From Hydractinia symbiolongicarpus (taxonomy: Eukaryota; Cnidaria; Hydrozoa; Anthoathecata; Hydractiniidae): 64,000 nucleotides of DNA. The translations under genes were made by a program, and so were the position numbers. Of the stretch, positions 13,701 through 27,255 are shown in pieces (positions within the stretch are counted from its first letter, which is position 1; the number at the start of each line of letters is the position of its first letter). The notes beneath the pieces were generated by a model. That model was not told where the DNA came from. It did not search any database and worked only from the letters and a program-made list of their open reading frames with translations. The stretch covers positions 808,001 to 872,000 of the forward strand of contig NC_079880.1 of assembly GCF_029227915.1 (NCBI RefSeq), written 5' to 3'.

Positions 13701-14656
13701 ACATATTCGTACCAACATGTATTTAGCGATATTTATCTGATATTACTAGGTTGCATCTCTTTTAACTATGAAACGATTGACTGTGGGACATAATTGAACT
13801 AATTTTGCACTGTCACCTGATAAATGTGATAAAGGAGACAATTGGACTGCAAGAAATAACGTTCTTCTTAATTTGACATGATTGCCGAAACTCAGCGATT
13901 ACTCTGGGCGCTGTGGTAGCGCTTCATTTAAAAATTTAGATAAATAAGTCATTCTTTACTGTGGGACCAATCCTTTCCATTATCGCGCGCTGAAGAAATA
14001 GCGATAGTTTCAAAAACTACATTTCATTGACTTTTCTAACGGTGTCAGTCCATTTGAGTTACAACGGTTGGGTCACATATTCGTGCCAACATGTATTTAG
14101 CGATATTTTTCTGATATTACTAGATTGCATCGCTTTTAACCATGAAACGATTGACTGTGGGACTTGATTGAACTAACTTTGCACTGTCACCTGATAAATG
14201 TGATAAAGGAGACAATTGGACTCCAAGAAATAACATTCTTCTTAATTTGACATGATTGCCGAAACTCAGTGATTACACTGGGCGCTGTGGTAGCGCTTCA
14301 TTTAAGAATTAAGCTAAAAAAGTCATTTTTTTACTGTGGGACCAATCCTAGCCGATAGCACGCGCTGAACAAAGAGGGATAGTTTCAAAAGCTACATTTC
14401 ATTGACTTTCTAACGGTGTCAGTCCGTTTGAGTGGCAACGGTTGGGTCACATATTCGTACCAACATGTATTTAGCGATATTTTTCTGATATTACTAGGTT
14501 GCATCGCTTTTAACTATGAAACGATTTACGGTGGGACTTAATTGAACTCATTATGCACTGTCACCTGATAAATGTGATAAAGGAGACAATTGGACTCCAA
14601 GAAATATCGTTCTTCTTAATTTGACATGATTGCCGAAACTCAGCGATTACTCTGGG

Positions 14657-17535
14657 CGCTGTGGTAGCGCTTCATTTAAGAATTATGCCAAAAAAAGTCA
14701 TTTTTTTACTGTGAGACCAATCCTAGCCGTTAGCGCGCAGTGAAGAAATAGCAATAGTTTCAAGAACTACATTTCATTGACTTTCTAACGGATTTAGTCC
14801 GTTTGAGTTACAACGGTTGGGTCACATATTCGTACCAACATGTATTTAGCAATATTTATCTGATATTACTAGGTTGCTTCGCTTTTAACAGTGAAACGAT
14901 TGACTGTGGGACTCAATTGAACTAACTTTGGACTGTAACCTGATAAATTTGATAAATGAGACAATTGAACTCCAAGAAATAACATTCTTCTTAATTTGAT
15001 GTGAATGCCGAAACACAGCGATTACACTGGGCGAAAGAAGAAATAGCGACAGTTTAAAAAACTACATTTCATTGACTTTCTAACAGTATCAATCCACTTC
15101 AGTTACAACGGTTGCGTCACATATTCGTACCAACATGTATTTAGCGATATTTATCGCATATTACTAGGTTGCATCGCTTTTAACAGTGAAACGATTGACT
15201 GTGTGACTAAATTGAACTGATTTTGGACTGTGACCTTGTAAATTTTATAATTTGACATGATTGCCGGAACTCAGCGATTACTCTGGGCGCTGTGGTAGCG
15301 CTTCATTTAAGAATTATGCCAAAAAAGTCATTTTTTTACTGTGGGACCAATCCTAGCCGTTAGCGCGCGGTGAAGAAATAGCAATAGTTTCAAGAACTAC
15401 ATTTCATTGACTTTCTAACGGTGTCAGTCCGTTTGAGTTACAACGGTTGGGTCACATATTCGTACCAACATGTATTTAGCAATATTTATCTGATATTACT
15501 AGGTTGCTTCGCTTTTAACAGTGAAACGATTGACTGTGGGACTCAATTGAACTAACTTTGGACTGTAACCTGATAAATTTGATAAATGAGACAATTGAAC
15601 TCCAAGAAATAACATTCTTCTTAATTTGATGTGAATGCCGAAACACAGCGATTACACTGGGCGAAAGAAGAAATAGCGACAGTTTCAAAAACTACATTTC
15701 ATTGACTTTCTAACAGTATCAATCCACTTCAGTTACAACGGTTGCGTCACATATTCGTACCAACATGTATTTAGCGATATTTATCGCATATTACTAGGTT
15801 GCATCGCTTTTAACAGTGAAACGATTGACTGTGTGACTAAATTGAACTGATTTTGGACTGTGACCTTGTAAATTTTATAATTTGACATGATTGCCGGAAC
15901 TCAGCGATTACTCTGGGCGCTGTGGTAGCGCTTCATTTAAGAATTATGCCAAAAAAGTCATTTTTGTACTGTGGGACCAATCCTAGCCGTTAGCGCGCGG
16001 TGAAGAAATAGCAATAGTTTCAAGAACTACATTTCATTGACTTTCTAACGGTGTCAGTCCGTTTGAGTTACAACGGTTGGGTCACATATTCGTACCAACA
16101 TGTATTTAGCAATATTTATCTGATATTACTAGGTTGCATCGCTTTTAACAGTGAAACGATTGACTGTGGGACTTAATTGAACTAACTTTGGACTGTAACC
16201 TGATAAATTTGATAAATGAGACAATTGAACTCCAAGAAATAACATTCTTCTTAATTTGATGTGAATGCCCAAACACAGCGATTACACTGGGCGCTGTTGT
16301 AGCGCTTCATTTAAAAATTTAGATAAATAAGTCATTCTTTACTGTGGGACCAATCCTTTCCATTATCGCGCGCTGAAGAAATAGCGATAGTTTCAAAAAC
16401 TACATTTCATTGACTTTTCTAACGGTGTCAGTCCGTTTGAGTTACAACGGTTGGGTCACATATTCGTGCCAACATGTACTTAGCGATATTTTTCTGATAT
16501 TACTAGGTTGCATCGCTTTTAACCATGAAACGATTGACTTTGGGACTTAATTACACTAACTTTGCACTGTCCCATGATAAATGTGATAAATGAGAAAATT
16601 GGACTTCAAGAAATAACATTCTTTTTTATTTGACATGATTGCCGGAACTAAGAGATTACACTGGGCGCTGTGGTAGCGCTTCGATTCAAAATTAAGATAA
16701 AAAAGTTATTTTTTGCTGAGGAACCAATCCTAGCCGTTAGCGCGCGCTGAAGAAATAGCCATATTTTCAAAAACTACATTTCAGTGCCTTTTCTAACAGT
16801 GTCAGTCCGTTTGATTTACAACGGTTGGGTCACATATTCGTACCAACATGTATTTAGCGATATTTTTCTGATATTACTAGGTTGCATCGCTTTTAACTAT
16901 GAAACGATTGACTGTGGGACTTAATTGAACTAACTTTCGACTGTGACCTGATAAATGTGATAAAGGAGACAATTGGATTCCAAGAAATAACATTCTTCTT
17001 AATTCGACGTGATTGCCGAAATTCAGCCATCACACTGGGCGCTGTGGTACCGCTTCATTTAAGAATTAAGATAAAAAAAGTCATTTTTTTATTGTGGGAC
17101 CAATCCTAGCCATTTGCGCGCGTTGAAGAAATAGAGACAGTTTCAAATACTACATTTCACTGACTTTCTACGGTGTCAGTCCGTTTGAGATTCAACAGTT
17201 GGGTCACATATTCGTACCAACATGTATTTAGCGATATTTTTCTCATATTACTAGATTGCATCGATTTTAACAGTAAAACGATTGACTGTGGGACTAAATT
17301 GAACTGATTTTGGACTGTGACCTAATAAATGTTATAAGTGAGACAAGTTGACTCCAAGAAATAACATTCTTCTTAATTTGACATGATTACCGGAACTCAG
17401 CGATTACACTGGGCTCTGTTGTAGCGCTTCATTTAAAAATTTAGATAAATAAGTCATTCTTTACTGTCGGATTTATCCTATCCGTTATCGCGCGCTGAAG
17501 AAATAGCGACAGTTTAAAAAACTACATTTCATTGA
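14657..17535 (+). repeat. Segmental unit with shortened monomers, copy 1 (2,879 bp)
   Basis: This unit starts within a monomer at CGCTGTGGTAGCGC and ends within another at TTTCATTGAC. It holds the shortened 295-bp and 335-bp monomers twice in tandem (630-bp period), followed by normal monomers with distinctive variants such as CTGTCCCATGATAAATG at 16566 and CATCACACTGGGCG. The unit recurs at 17536-19784 without the second 630-bp copy, which accounts for the 2,879 versus 2,249 bp lengths. Confidence 0.88.
15031..16290 (+). repeat. Two tandem copies of a 630-bp pair of truncated monomers
   Basis: The junction GGGCGAAAGAAGAAATAGCG at about 15029 and again at about 15659 marks a monomer that lost about 79 bp between GGGCG and AAGAAATAGCG. 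The next monomer lost about 39 bp around GACCTTGTAAATTTTATAATT. Anchor spacings are 295, 335, 295 and 335 bp (14819, 15114, 15449, 15744, 16079). Both deletions recur in both copies, so they arose once and were then duplicated. Confidence 0.9.
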
Positions 17536-19784
17536 CGCTGTGGTAGCGCTTCATTTAAGAATTATGCCAAAAAAAGTCATTTTTTTACTGTGAGACCAAT
17601 CCTAGCCGTTAGCGCGCAGTGAAGAAATAGCAATAGTTTCAAGAACTACATTTCATTGACTTTCTAACGGTGTTAGTCCGTTTGAGTTACAACGGTTGGG
17701 TCACATATTCGTACCAACATGTATTTAGCAATATTTATCTGATATTACTAGGTTGCTTCGCTTTTAACAGTGAAACGATTGACTGTGGGACTCAATTGAA
17801 CTAACTTTGGACTGTAACCTGATAAATTTGATAAATGAGACAATTGAACTCCAAGAAATAACATTCTTCTTAATTTGATGTGAATGCCGAAACACAGCGA
17901 TTACACTGGGCGAAAAAAGAAATAGCGACAGTTTCAAAAACTACATTTCATTGACTTTCTAACAGTATCAATCCACTTCAGTTACAACGGTTGCGTCACA
18001 TATTCGTACCAACATGTATTTAGCGATATTTATCGCATATTACTAGGTTGCATCGCTTTTAACAGTGAAACGATTGACTGTGTGACTAAATTGAACTGAT
18101 TTTGGACTGTGACCTTGTAAATTTTATAATTTGACATGATTGCCGGAACTCAGCGATTACTCTGGGCGCTGTGGTAGCGCTTCATTTAAGAATTATGCCA
18201 AAAAAGTCATTTTTTTACTGTGGGACCAATCCTAGCCGTTAGCGCGCGGTGAAGAAATAGCAATAGTTTCAAGAACTACAGTTCATTGACTTTCTAACGG
18301 TGTCAGTCCGTTTGAGTTACAACGGTTGGGTCACATATTCGTACCAACATGTATTTAGCAATATTTATCTGATATTACTAGGTTGCATCGCTTTTAACAG
18401 TGAAACGATTGACTGTGGGACTTAATTGAACTAACTTTGGACTGTAACCTGATAAATTTGATAAATGAGACAATTGAACTCCAAGAAATAACATTCTTCT
18501 TAATTTGATGTGAATGCCCAAACACAGCGATTACACTGGGCGCTGTTGTAGCGCTTCATTTAAAAATTTAGATAAATAAGTCATTCTTTACTGTGGGACC
18601 AATCCTTTCCATTATCGCGCGCTGAAGAAATAGCGATAGTTTCAAAAACTACATTTCATTGACTTTTCTAACGGTGTCAGTCCGTTTGAGTTACAACGGT
18701 TGGGTCACATATTCGTGCCAACATGTACTTAGCGATATTTTTCTGATATTACTAGGTTGCATCGCTTTTAACCATGAAACGATTGACTTTGGGACTTAAT
18801 TACACTAACTTTGCACTGTCCCATGATAAATGTGATAAATGAGAAAATTGGACTTCAAGAAATAACATTCTTTTTTATTTGACATGATTGCCAGAACTAA
18901 GAGATTACACTGGGCGCTGTGGTAGCGCTTCGATTCAAAATTAAGATAAAAAAGTTATTTTTTGCTGAGGAACCAATCCTAGCCGTTAGCGCGCGCTGAA
19001 GAAATAGCCATATTTTCAAAAACTACATTTCAGTGCCTTTTCTAACGGTGTCAGTCCGTTTGATTTACAACGGTTGGGTCACATATTCGTACCAACATGT
19101 ATTTAGCGATATTTTTCTGATATTACTAGGTTGCATCGCTTTTAACTATGAAACGATTGACTGTGGGACTTAATTGAACTAACTTTCGACTGTGACCTGA
19201 TAAATGTGATAAAGGAGACAATTGGATTCCAAGAAATAACATTCTTCTTAATTCGACGTGATTGCCGAAATTCAGCCATCACACTGGGCGCTGTGGTACC
19301 GCTTCATTTAAGAATTAAGATAAAAAAAGTCATTTTTTTATTGTGGGACCAATCCTAGCCATTTGCGCGCGTTGAAGAAATAGAGACAGTTTCAAATACT
19401 ACATTTCACTGACTTTCTAACGGTGTCAGTCCGTTTGAGATTCAACAGTTGGGTCACATATTCGTACCAACATGTATTTAGCGATATTTTTCTCATATTA
19501 CTAGATTGCATCGATTTTAACAGTAAAACGATTGACTGTGGGACTAAATTGAACTGATTTTGGACTGTGACCTAATAAATGTTATAAGTGAGACAAGTTG
19601 ACTCCAAGAAATAACATTCTTCTTAATTTGACATGATTACCGGAACTCAGCGATTACACTGGGCTCTGTTGTAGCGCTTCATTTAAAAATTTAGATAAAT
19701 AAGTCATTCTTTACTGTCGGATTTATCCTATCCGTTATCGCGCGCTGAAGAAATAGCGACAGTTTAAAAAACTACATTTCATTG
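17536..19784 (+). repeat. Segmental unit with shortened monomers, copy 2 (2,249 bp)
   Basis: This unit repeats block 14657-17535 with a 2,249-bp offset. The marker CCCATGATAAATG is at 16571 and 18820, and the deletion junction is at 15661 and 17910. It contains only one 295+335 pair. After about 19784 the sequence continues into an intact monomer (CATTGACTATGTACCGG), where the first copy instead jumps back to CGCTGTGGTAG. That contrast fixes 17535/17536 as the duplication breakpoint. Confidence 0.88.
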
Positions 19785-22700
19785 ACTATGTACCGGTGTC
19801 AGTCCGTTTGAGTTATAACGGTTGGGTCACATATTCGTAGCAACATGTATTTTTTGATATTTTTCAGGTATTACTAGGTTGTATGGCTTTTAACATTGAA
19901 ACGATTGACGTTGGGACTTAATTTAACTAACTTTGGACTGTGACCTGATAAATGTGATAAATGCGATAATTGGATTCCAAGAAATAAAATTCTTCTTAAT
20001 TTGACATGATTGCCGGAATTTAGCGATTACACTGGGAGCTGTGGTAGCGCTTCAATTAATAATTAAGATAAAAAAGTCATCTTTTGCTGTGGGACTAATC
20101 CTGGCCGTTAGCGCGCTGAGAAATAGCGACAGTTTCAAAAACTTCATTTCATTGACTTTCTAACGGCGTCAGTCCGTTTGAGTTACAACGGTTGGGTCAC
20201 ATATTCGTACCATCCATGTATTTAGCGATATTTTTCTGATGTTACTAGGTTGCATCGCCTTTAACAATGAAACGATTGACTGTGGGACTTAATTGAACTA
20301 ACTTTGGACTGTGACCTGATAAATGTGATAAAGGAGACAATTGGACTCCAAGAAAAAACATTCTTCTTAATTTGACATGATTGCCGAAACTCAGCGATTA
20401 TACTGGGCGCTGTGGTAGCGCTTCATTTAAGAATTAAGATAAGAAAGTCATTTTTTTTACAGTGGGACCAATCCTAGCCGTTATCGGGCGCTGAAGAAAT
20501 AGCGACAGTTTCAAAAACTACAATTCATTTACTTTCTAACGGTGTCAGTCCGTTTGAGTTACAACAGTTGGGTCATATATTCGCACCAATATGTATTTAG
20601 AGACATTTTTCTGATATTACTAGGTTGCATCGCTTTTAACAGTGAAACGATTGACCGTGGGACTTAATTGAACTAACTTTGGACTGCGACCTGATCAATG
20701 TGATAAATGAGAAAATTGGACTGCAAGAAAAAAACATTCTTTTTAATTTGACGTGATTGCCGAAACTCACCGATTACACCGGGCGCTGTGGAAGCGCTTC
20801 AATTAAAAATTAAGAAAAGAAAGTCATTCTTTACTTAGGCACCAATCCTAGCTGTTAGCGCGCGCAGAAGAAATAAAAACAGTTTCAAATACTACATTTC
20901 ACTGACTTTCTAACGGTGTCAGTTCGTTTGAGTTTCAACGCTTGGGTCACATATTCGTACCAACATGTATTTAGAGATATTTATCTGATATTACTAGGAT
21001 GCATCGCTTTTAACAGTGAAACGATTGACCGTGGGACTTAATTGAACTAACTTTGGACTGCGACCTGATCAATGTGATAAATGAGAAAATTGGACTGCAA
21101 GAAAAAAACATTCTTTTTAATTTGACAAGATTGTCGAAACTCAGCGATTACACTAGGCGCTGTTGTAGCGCTTCATTTAAGAATTAAGATAAAAAAAGTC
21201 ATTTTTTTACTGTGGGACCAATCCTAGCCGATAGCACGCGCTGAACAAAGAGGGACAGTTTAAAAAGCTACATTTCATTGACTTCTAACGGTGTCAGTCC
21301 GTTTGAGTGGCAACGGTTGGGTCACATATTCGTACCAACATGTATTTAGCGATATTTTTCTGATATTACTAGGTTGCATCGCTTTTAACTATGAAACAAT
21401 TGACGGTGGGACTTAATTGAACTCATTATGCACTGTCACCTGATAAATGTGATAAAGGAGACAATTGGACTCCAAGAAATATCGTTCTTCTTAATTTGAC
21501 ATGATTGCCGAAACTCAGCGATTACTCTGGGCGCTGTGGTAGCGCTTCATTTAAGAATTATGCCAAAAAAAGTTATTTTTTTACTGTGAGACCAATCCTA
21601 GCCGTTAGCGCGCAGTGAAGAAATAGCAATAGTTTCAAGAACTACATTTCATTGACTTTCTAACGGTGTCAGTCCGTTTGAGTTACAACGGTTGGGTCAC
21701 ATATTCGTACCAACATGTATTTAGCAATATTTATCTGATATTACTAGGTTGCATCGCTTTTAACAGTGAAACGATTGACTGTGGGACTTAATTGAACTAA
21801 CTTTGGACTGTAACCTGATAAATTTGATAAATGAGACAATTGAACTCCAAGAAATAAAATTCTTCTTAATTTGATGTGAATGCCGAAACACAGCGATTAC
21901 ACTGGGCGCTGTTGTAGCGCTTCACTTAAAAATTTAGATAAATAAGTCATTCTTTACTGTGGGACCAATCCTTTCCATTATCGGGCGCTGAAGAAATAGC
22001 GATAGTTTCAAAAACTACATTTCATTGACTTTTCTAACGGTGTCAGTCCGTTTGAGTTACAACGGTTGGGTCACATATTCGTGCCAACATGTACTTAGCG
22101 ATATTTTTCTGATATTACTAGGTTGCATCGCTTTTAACCATGAAACGATTGACTTTGGGACTTAATTACACTAACTTTGCACTGTCCCATGATAAATGTG
22201 ATAAATGAGAAAATTGGGCTTCAAGAAATAACATTCTTTTTTATTTGACATGATTGCCGGAACTAAGAGATTACACTGGGCGCTGTGGTAGCGCTTCGAT
22301 TCAAAATTAAGATAAAAAAGTTATTTTTTGCTGAGGAACCAATCCTAGCCGTTAGCGCGCGCTGAAGAAATAGCCATATTTTCAAAAACTACATTTCAGT
22401 GTCTTTTCTAACGGTGTCAGTCCGTTTGATTTACAACGGTTGGGTCACATATTCGTACCAACATGTATTTAGCGATATTTTTCTGATATTACTAGGTTGC
22501 ATCGCTTTTAACTATGAAACGATTGACTGTGGGACTTAATTGAACTAACTTTCGACTGTGACCTGATAAATGTGATAAAGGAGACAATTGGATTCCAAGA
22601 AATAACATTCTTCTTAATTCGACATGATTGCCGAAATTTAGCGATCACACTGGGCGCTGTGGTACCGCTTCATTTAAGAATTAAGATAAAAAAAGTCATT

Positions 22701-25700
22701 TTTTTATTGTGGGACCAATCCTAGCCATTTGCGCGCGTTGAAGAAATAGAGACAGTTTTAAATACTACATTTCACTGACTTTCTAACGGTGTCAGTCCGT
22801 TTGAGATTTAACAGTTGGGTCACATATTCGTACCAACATGTATTTAGCGATATTTTTCTCATATTACTAGATTGCATCGATTTTAACAGTAAAACGATTG
22901 ACTGTGGGACTAAATTGAACTGATTTTGGACTGTGACCTAATAAATGTTATAAGTGAGACAAGTTGACTCCAAGAAATAACATTCTTCTTAATTTGACAT
23001 GATTACCGGAACTCAGCGATTACACTGGGCTCTGTTGTAGCGCTTCATTTAAAAAATTAGATAAATAAGTCATTCTTTACTGTCGGATTTATCCTGTCCG
23101 TTATCGCGCGCTGAAGAAATAGCGACAGTTTAAAAAACTACCTTTCATTGACTTTGTAACGGTGTCAGTCCGTTTGAGTTATAACAGTTGGGTCACATAT
23201 TCATACCAACATGTATTTAGCGATATTTATCTGATATTACTAGGTTGCATCGCTTTTAACAGTGAAACGATTGACTGTGGGACTTAATTGAACTACCTTT
23301 GGACTGTGACCTGATAAATGTGATAAATGAGAAAATTGAACTTCAAGAAATAACATTCTTCTTAATTTGACATGATTGCCGGAACTCAGCGATTACACTG
23401 GGCACTGTGGTAGCGCTTCATTTAAACATTTAGATTAATAAGTCATTTTTTACTGTGGGACCAATCCTAGCCGTTATAGCGCGCTGAAGAAATAGCGACA
23501 GCTTCAAAAACTACATTTTATTGAATTTCAAACAGTATCAATCCGTTTGAGTTACAACGGTTGAGTCACATATTCGTAGCAACATGTATTTTTTGATATT
23601 TTTCAGGTATTACTAGGTTGTATGGCTTTTAACATTGAAACGATTGACGTTGGGACTTAATTTAACTAACTTTGGACTGTGACCTGATAAATGTGATAAA
23701 TGCGATAATTGGATTCCAAGAAATAAAATTCTTCTTAATTTGACATGATTGCCGGAATTTAGCGATTACACTGGGAGCTGTGGTAGCGCTTCAATTAATA
23801 ATTAAGATAAAAAAGTCCTCTTTTGCTGTGGGACTAATCCTGGCCGTTAGCGCACTGAGAAATAGCGACAGTTTCAAAAACTTCATTTCATTGACTTTCT
23901 AACGGTGTCAGTCCGTTTGAGTTACAACGGTTGGGTCACATATTCGTACCATCCATGTATTTAGCGATATTTTTCTGATGTTAATAGGTTGCATCGCCTT
24001 TAACAATGAAACGATTGACTGTGGGACTTAATTGAACTAACTTTGGACTGTGACCTGATAAATGTGATAAATGAGACAATTGGACTCCAAGAAATAACAT
24101 TCTTCTTAATTTGACATGATTGCCAAAACTCAGCGATTAAACTTGGCGCTGTGGTAGCGCTTCATTTAAGAATTAAGATAAGAAACTCATTTTTTTTACT
24201 GTGGGACCCATCCTAGCCGTTATCGCGCGCTGAAGAAATAGCGACAGTTTCAAAAACTACAATTTATTGACTTTCTAACGGTGTCAGTCCGTTTGAGTTA
24301 CAACAGTTGGGTCATATATTCGCACCAATATGTATTTAGAGACATTTTTCTGATATTACTAGGTTGCATCGCTTTAAACAATGAAACGATTAACTGTGGG
24401 ACTTATTTGAACTAACTTTGGACTGTGACCTGATAAATGTGATAAATGAGACAATTGGACTCCAAGAAATAACATTCTTTTTAATTTGACGTGATCGCCG
24501 GAACTCAACGATTACACTAGGCTCTGTGGTAGCGCTTCATTTAAGAGTTTAGATAAATAAGCCATTCTTTACTGTGGGACCAATCCTAGCAGTTATCGCG
24601 CGCTGAAGAAATAGCGACAGCTTCAAAAACTACATTTCATTGAATTTCAAACAGTATCAATCCGTTTGAGTTACAACGGTTGAGTCACATATTCGTAGCA
24701 ACATGTATTTTTTGATATTTTTCAGGTATTACTAGGTTCTATGGCTTTTAACATTGAAACGATTGACGTTGGGACTTAATTTAACTAACTTTGGACTGTG
24801 ACCTGATAAATGTGATAAATGCGATAATTGGATTCCAAGAAATAAAATTCTTCTTAATTTGACATGATTGTCGGAATTTAGCGATTACACTGGGAGCTGT
24901 GGTAGCGCTTCAATTAATAATTAAGATAAAAAAGTCATCTTTTGCTGTGGGACTAATCCTGGCCGTTAGCGCGCTGAAGAAATAGCGACAGTTTCAAAAA
25001 CTTCATTTCATTGACTTTCTAACGGTGTCAGTCCGTTTGAGTTACAACGGTTGGGTCACATATTCGTACCAACATGTATTTAGCGATATTTTTCTGATGT
25101 TACTAGGTTGCATCGTCTTTAACAATGAAACGATTGACTGTGGGACTTAATTGAACTAACTTTGGACTGTGACCTGATAAATGTGATAAAGGAGACAATT
25201 GGACTCCAAGAAAAAACATTCTTCTTAATTTGACATGATTGCCGAAACTCAGCGATTACACTGGGCGCTGTGGTAGCGCTTCATTTAAGAATTAAGATAA
25301 GAAAGTCATTTTTTTTACTGTGGGACCAATCCTAGCCGTTATCGGGCGCTGAAGAAATAGCGACAGTTTCAAAAACTACAATTCATTGACTTTCTAACGG
25401 TGTCAGTCCGTTTGAGTTACAACAGTTGGGTCATATATTCGCACCAATATGTATTTAGAGACATTTTTCTGATATTACTAGGTTGCATCGCTTTCAACAA
25501 TGAAACGATTAACTGTGGGACTTATTTGAACTAACTTTGGACTGTGACCTGATAAATGTGATAAATGAGACAATTGGACTCCAAGAAATAATATTCTTCT
25601 CAATTTGACGTGATTCCCGAAACTCACCGATTACACCGGGCGCTGTGGAAGCGCTTCAATTAAAAATTAAGAAAAGAAAGTCATTTTTTACTTAGGCACC

Positions 25701-26000
25701 AATCCTAGCTGTTAGCGCGCGCCGAAGAAATAAAAACAGTTTCAAATACTACATTTCACTGACTTTCTAACGGTGTCAGTTCGTTTGAGTATCAACGCTT
25801 GGGTCACATATTCGTACCAACATGTATTTAGAGATATTTATCTGATATTACTAGGATGCATCGCTTTTAACAGTGAAACGATTGACCGTGGGACTTAATT
25901 GAACTAACTTTTGACTATGACCTGATAAATGTGATAAATAAAAAAATTGGACTCCAAGAAATAGCATTCTTCTTAATTTGACATGATTGCATAAACTCAG
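19785..26000 (+). repeat. Satellite block 3: varied monomers with 10-mer and 3-mer repeats
   Basis: Monomers here differ more from one another than in block 1. Markers such as CCATCCATGTATTTAG (20210 and 23949) and GGGTCATATATTCGC (20570, 24309 and 25428) show offsets of 3,739 bp (ten monomers) and 1,119 bp (three monomers). The variant ATGTATTTTTTGATATTTTTC appears first at about 19845 and recurs at 23584 and 24703. There are no genes or RNA features. Confidence 0.88.
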
Positions 26001-26918
26001 CGATTACACTGGGCGCTGTTGTAGCGCTTCATTTAAAAATTTAAATTAATAAGTCATTTTTTACTGTGGGACCAATTCTAGCCGTTATCGCGCCCTGAAG
26101 AAATAGCGACAGTTTCAGAAACTTCATTTCATTGACTTTCTAACGGTGTCAGTCCGTTTGAGTTACAACGGTTTCGTAACATATTCGTACCAACATGAAT
26201 TTAGCGATATTTTCCTGATATTACTAGGTTTCATCGCCTTTAACAATAAAATGATTGACTGTGGGACTTAATTGAACTAAATTTTGACTGTGACCTGAGA
26301 AATGTGATAAATGAAAAAATTGGACTCCAAGAAATAGCATTCTTCTTAATTTGATATGATTGCCTAAACTCAGCGTTTACACTGGGCGCTGTTGTAGCGC
26401 TTCATCTAAAAATTTAAATTAATAAGTCATTTTTTACTGTGGGACCAATCTTAGCCGTTATCGCGCATTGAAGAAATAGCGACAGTTCAAAAACTTCTTT
26501 TCATTGACTTTCTAACGATGTCAGTCCGTTTGAGTTTCAACGCTTGGGTCACATATTCGTACCAACATGAATTTAGCGATATTTTTCTGATATTACTAGG
26601 TTGCATCGCCTTTAACAATGAAACGATTGACTGTAGGACTTAATTAAACTAACTTTGGACTGTGAACTGATAAATGTGATAAATGAGACAATTGGACTCC
26701 AAGAAATAACATTCTTCTTAATTTGACGTGATTGCCGGAACTCAACGATTACACTAGGCTCTGTGGTAGCGCTTCATTTAAGAATTTAAATAAATAAGAC
26801 ATTCTTTACTGTGGGACCAATCCTAGCAGTTATCGCGCGCTGAAGAAATAGCGACAGCTTCAAAAACTACATTTCATTGAATTTCAAACAGTATCAATCC
26901 GTTTGAGTTACAACGGTT

Positions 26919-27255
26919 GAGCCACATATTCGTAGCAACATGTATTTTTGATATTTTTCAGGTATTACTAGGTTGTATGGCTTTTAACATTGAAACGATT
27001 GACGTTGGGATTTAATTTAACTAACTTTGGACTGTGACCTGATAAATGTGAACTCAGCGATTGCACTGGGCGCTGTGGTAGCCGTTATCGCGCGCTGAAG
27101 AAATAGCGACAGTTTCAAAAACTACATAAGAAAGTCATTTTTTACTTAGGCACCAATCCTAGCTGTTAGCGCGCGCCGAAGAAATAAAAACAGTTTCAAA
27201 TACTACATTTCACTGACTTTCTAACGGTGTCAGTTCGTTTGAGTTTCAACGCTTG
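26919..27255 (+). repeat. Composite 336-bp monomer with three junctions
   Basis: This monomer has both deletion junctions of the 256-bp type (from 27049). It also has a third junction at about 27127, where ACTACAT is followed directly by AAGAAAGTCATTTTTTAC, a segment that normally lies upstream of it in the monomer. It is therefore a recombinant of a deleted monomer and an ordinary one. It is the only copy with this third junction that I found in the window. Confidence 0.82.

Larger units (their letters stand above)
1..14656 (+). repeat. Satellite block 1: homogeneous 374-bp monomers
   Basis: There are about 39 monomers with anchors 373-375 bp apart. They are marked by TTTGCACTGTCACC and GATAAAGGAGACAATTGG variants. 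A few monomer types recur in mixed order: one with GATGTGAATGCCGAAACACAG and CTGTTGTAGC, one with AAGAATTAAGC, and one with AAGAATTATGCC. Stretches that differ at very few sites recur 2, 3, 4, 6 or 9 monomers apart, so this is a recently homogenised part of the array. There are no genes in it. Short minus-strand reading frames of 64-68 codons recur only because the monomer recurs. Confidence 0.93.
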
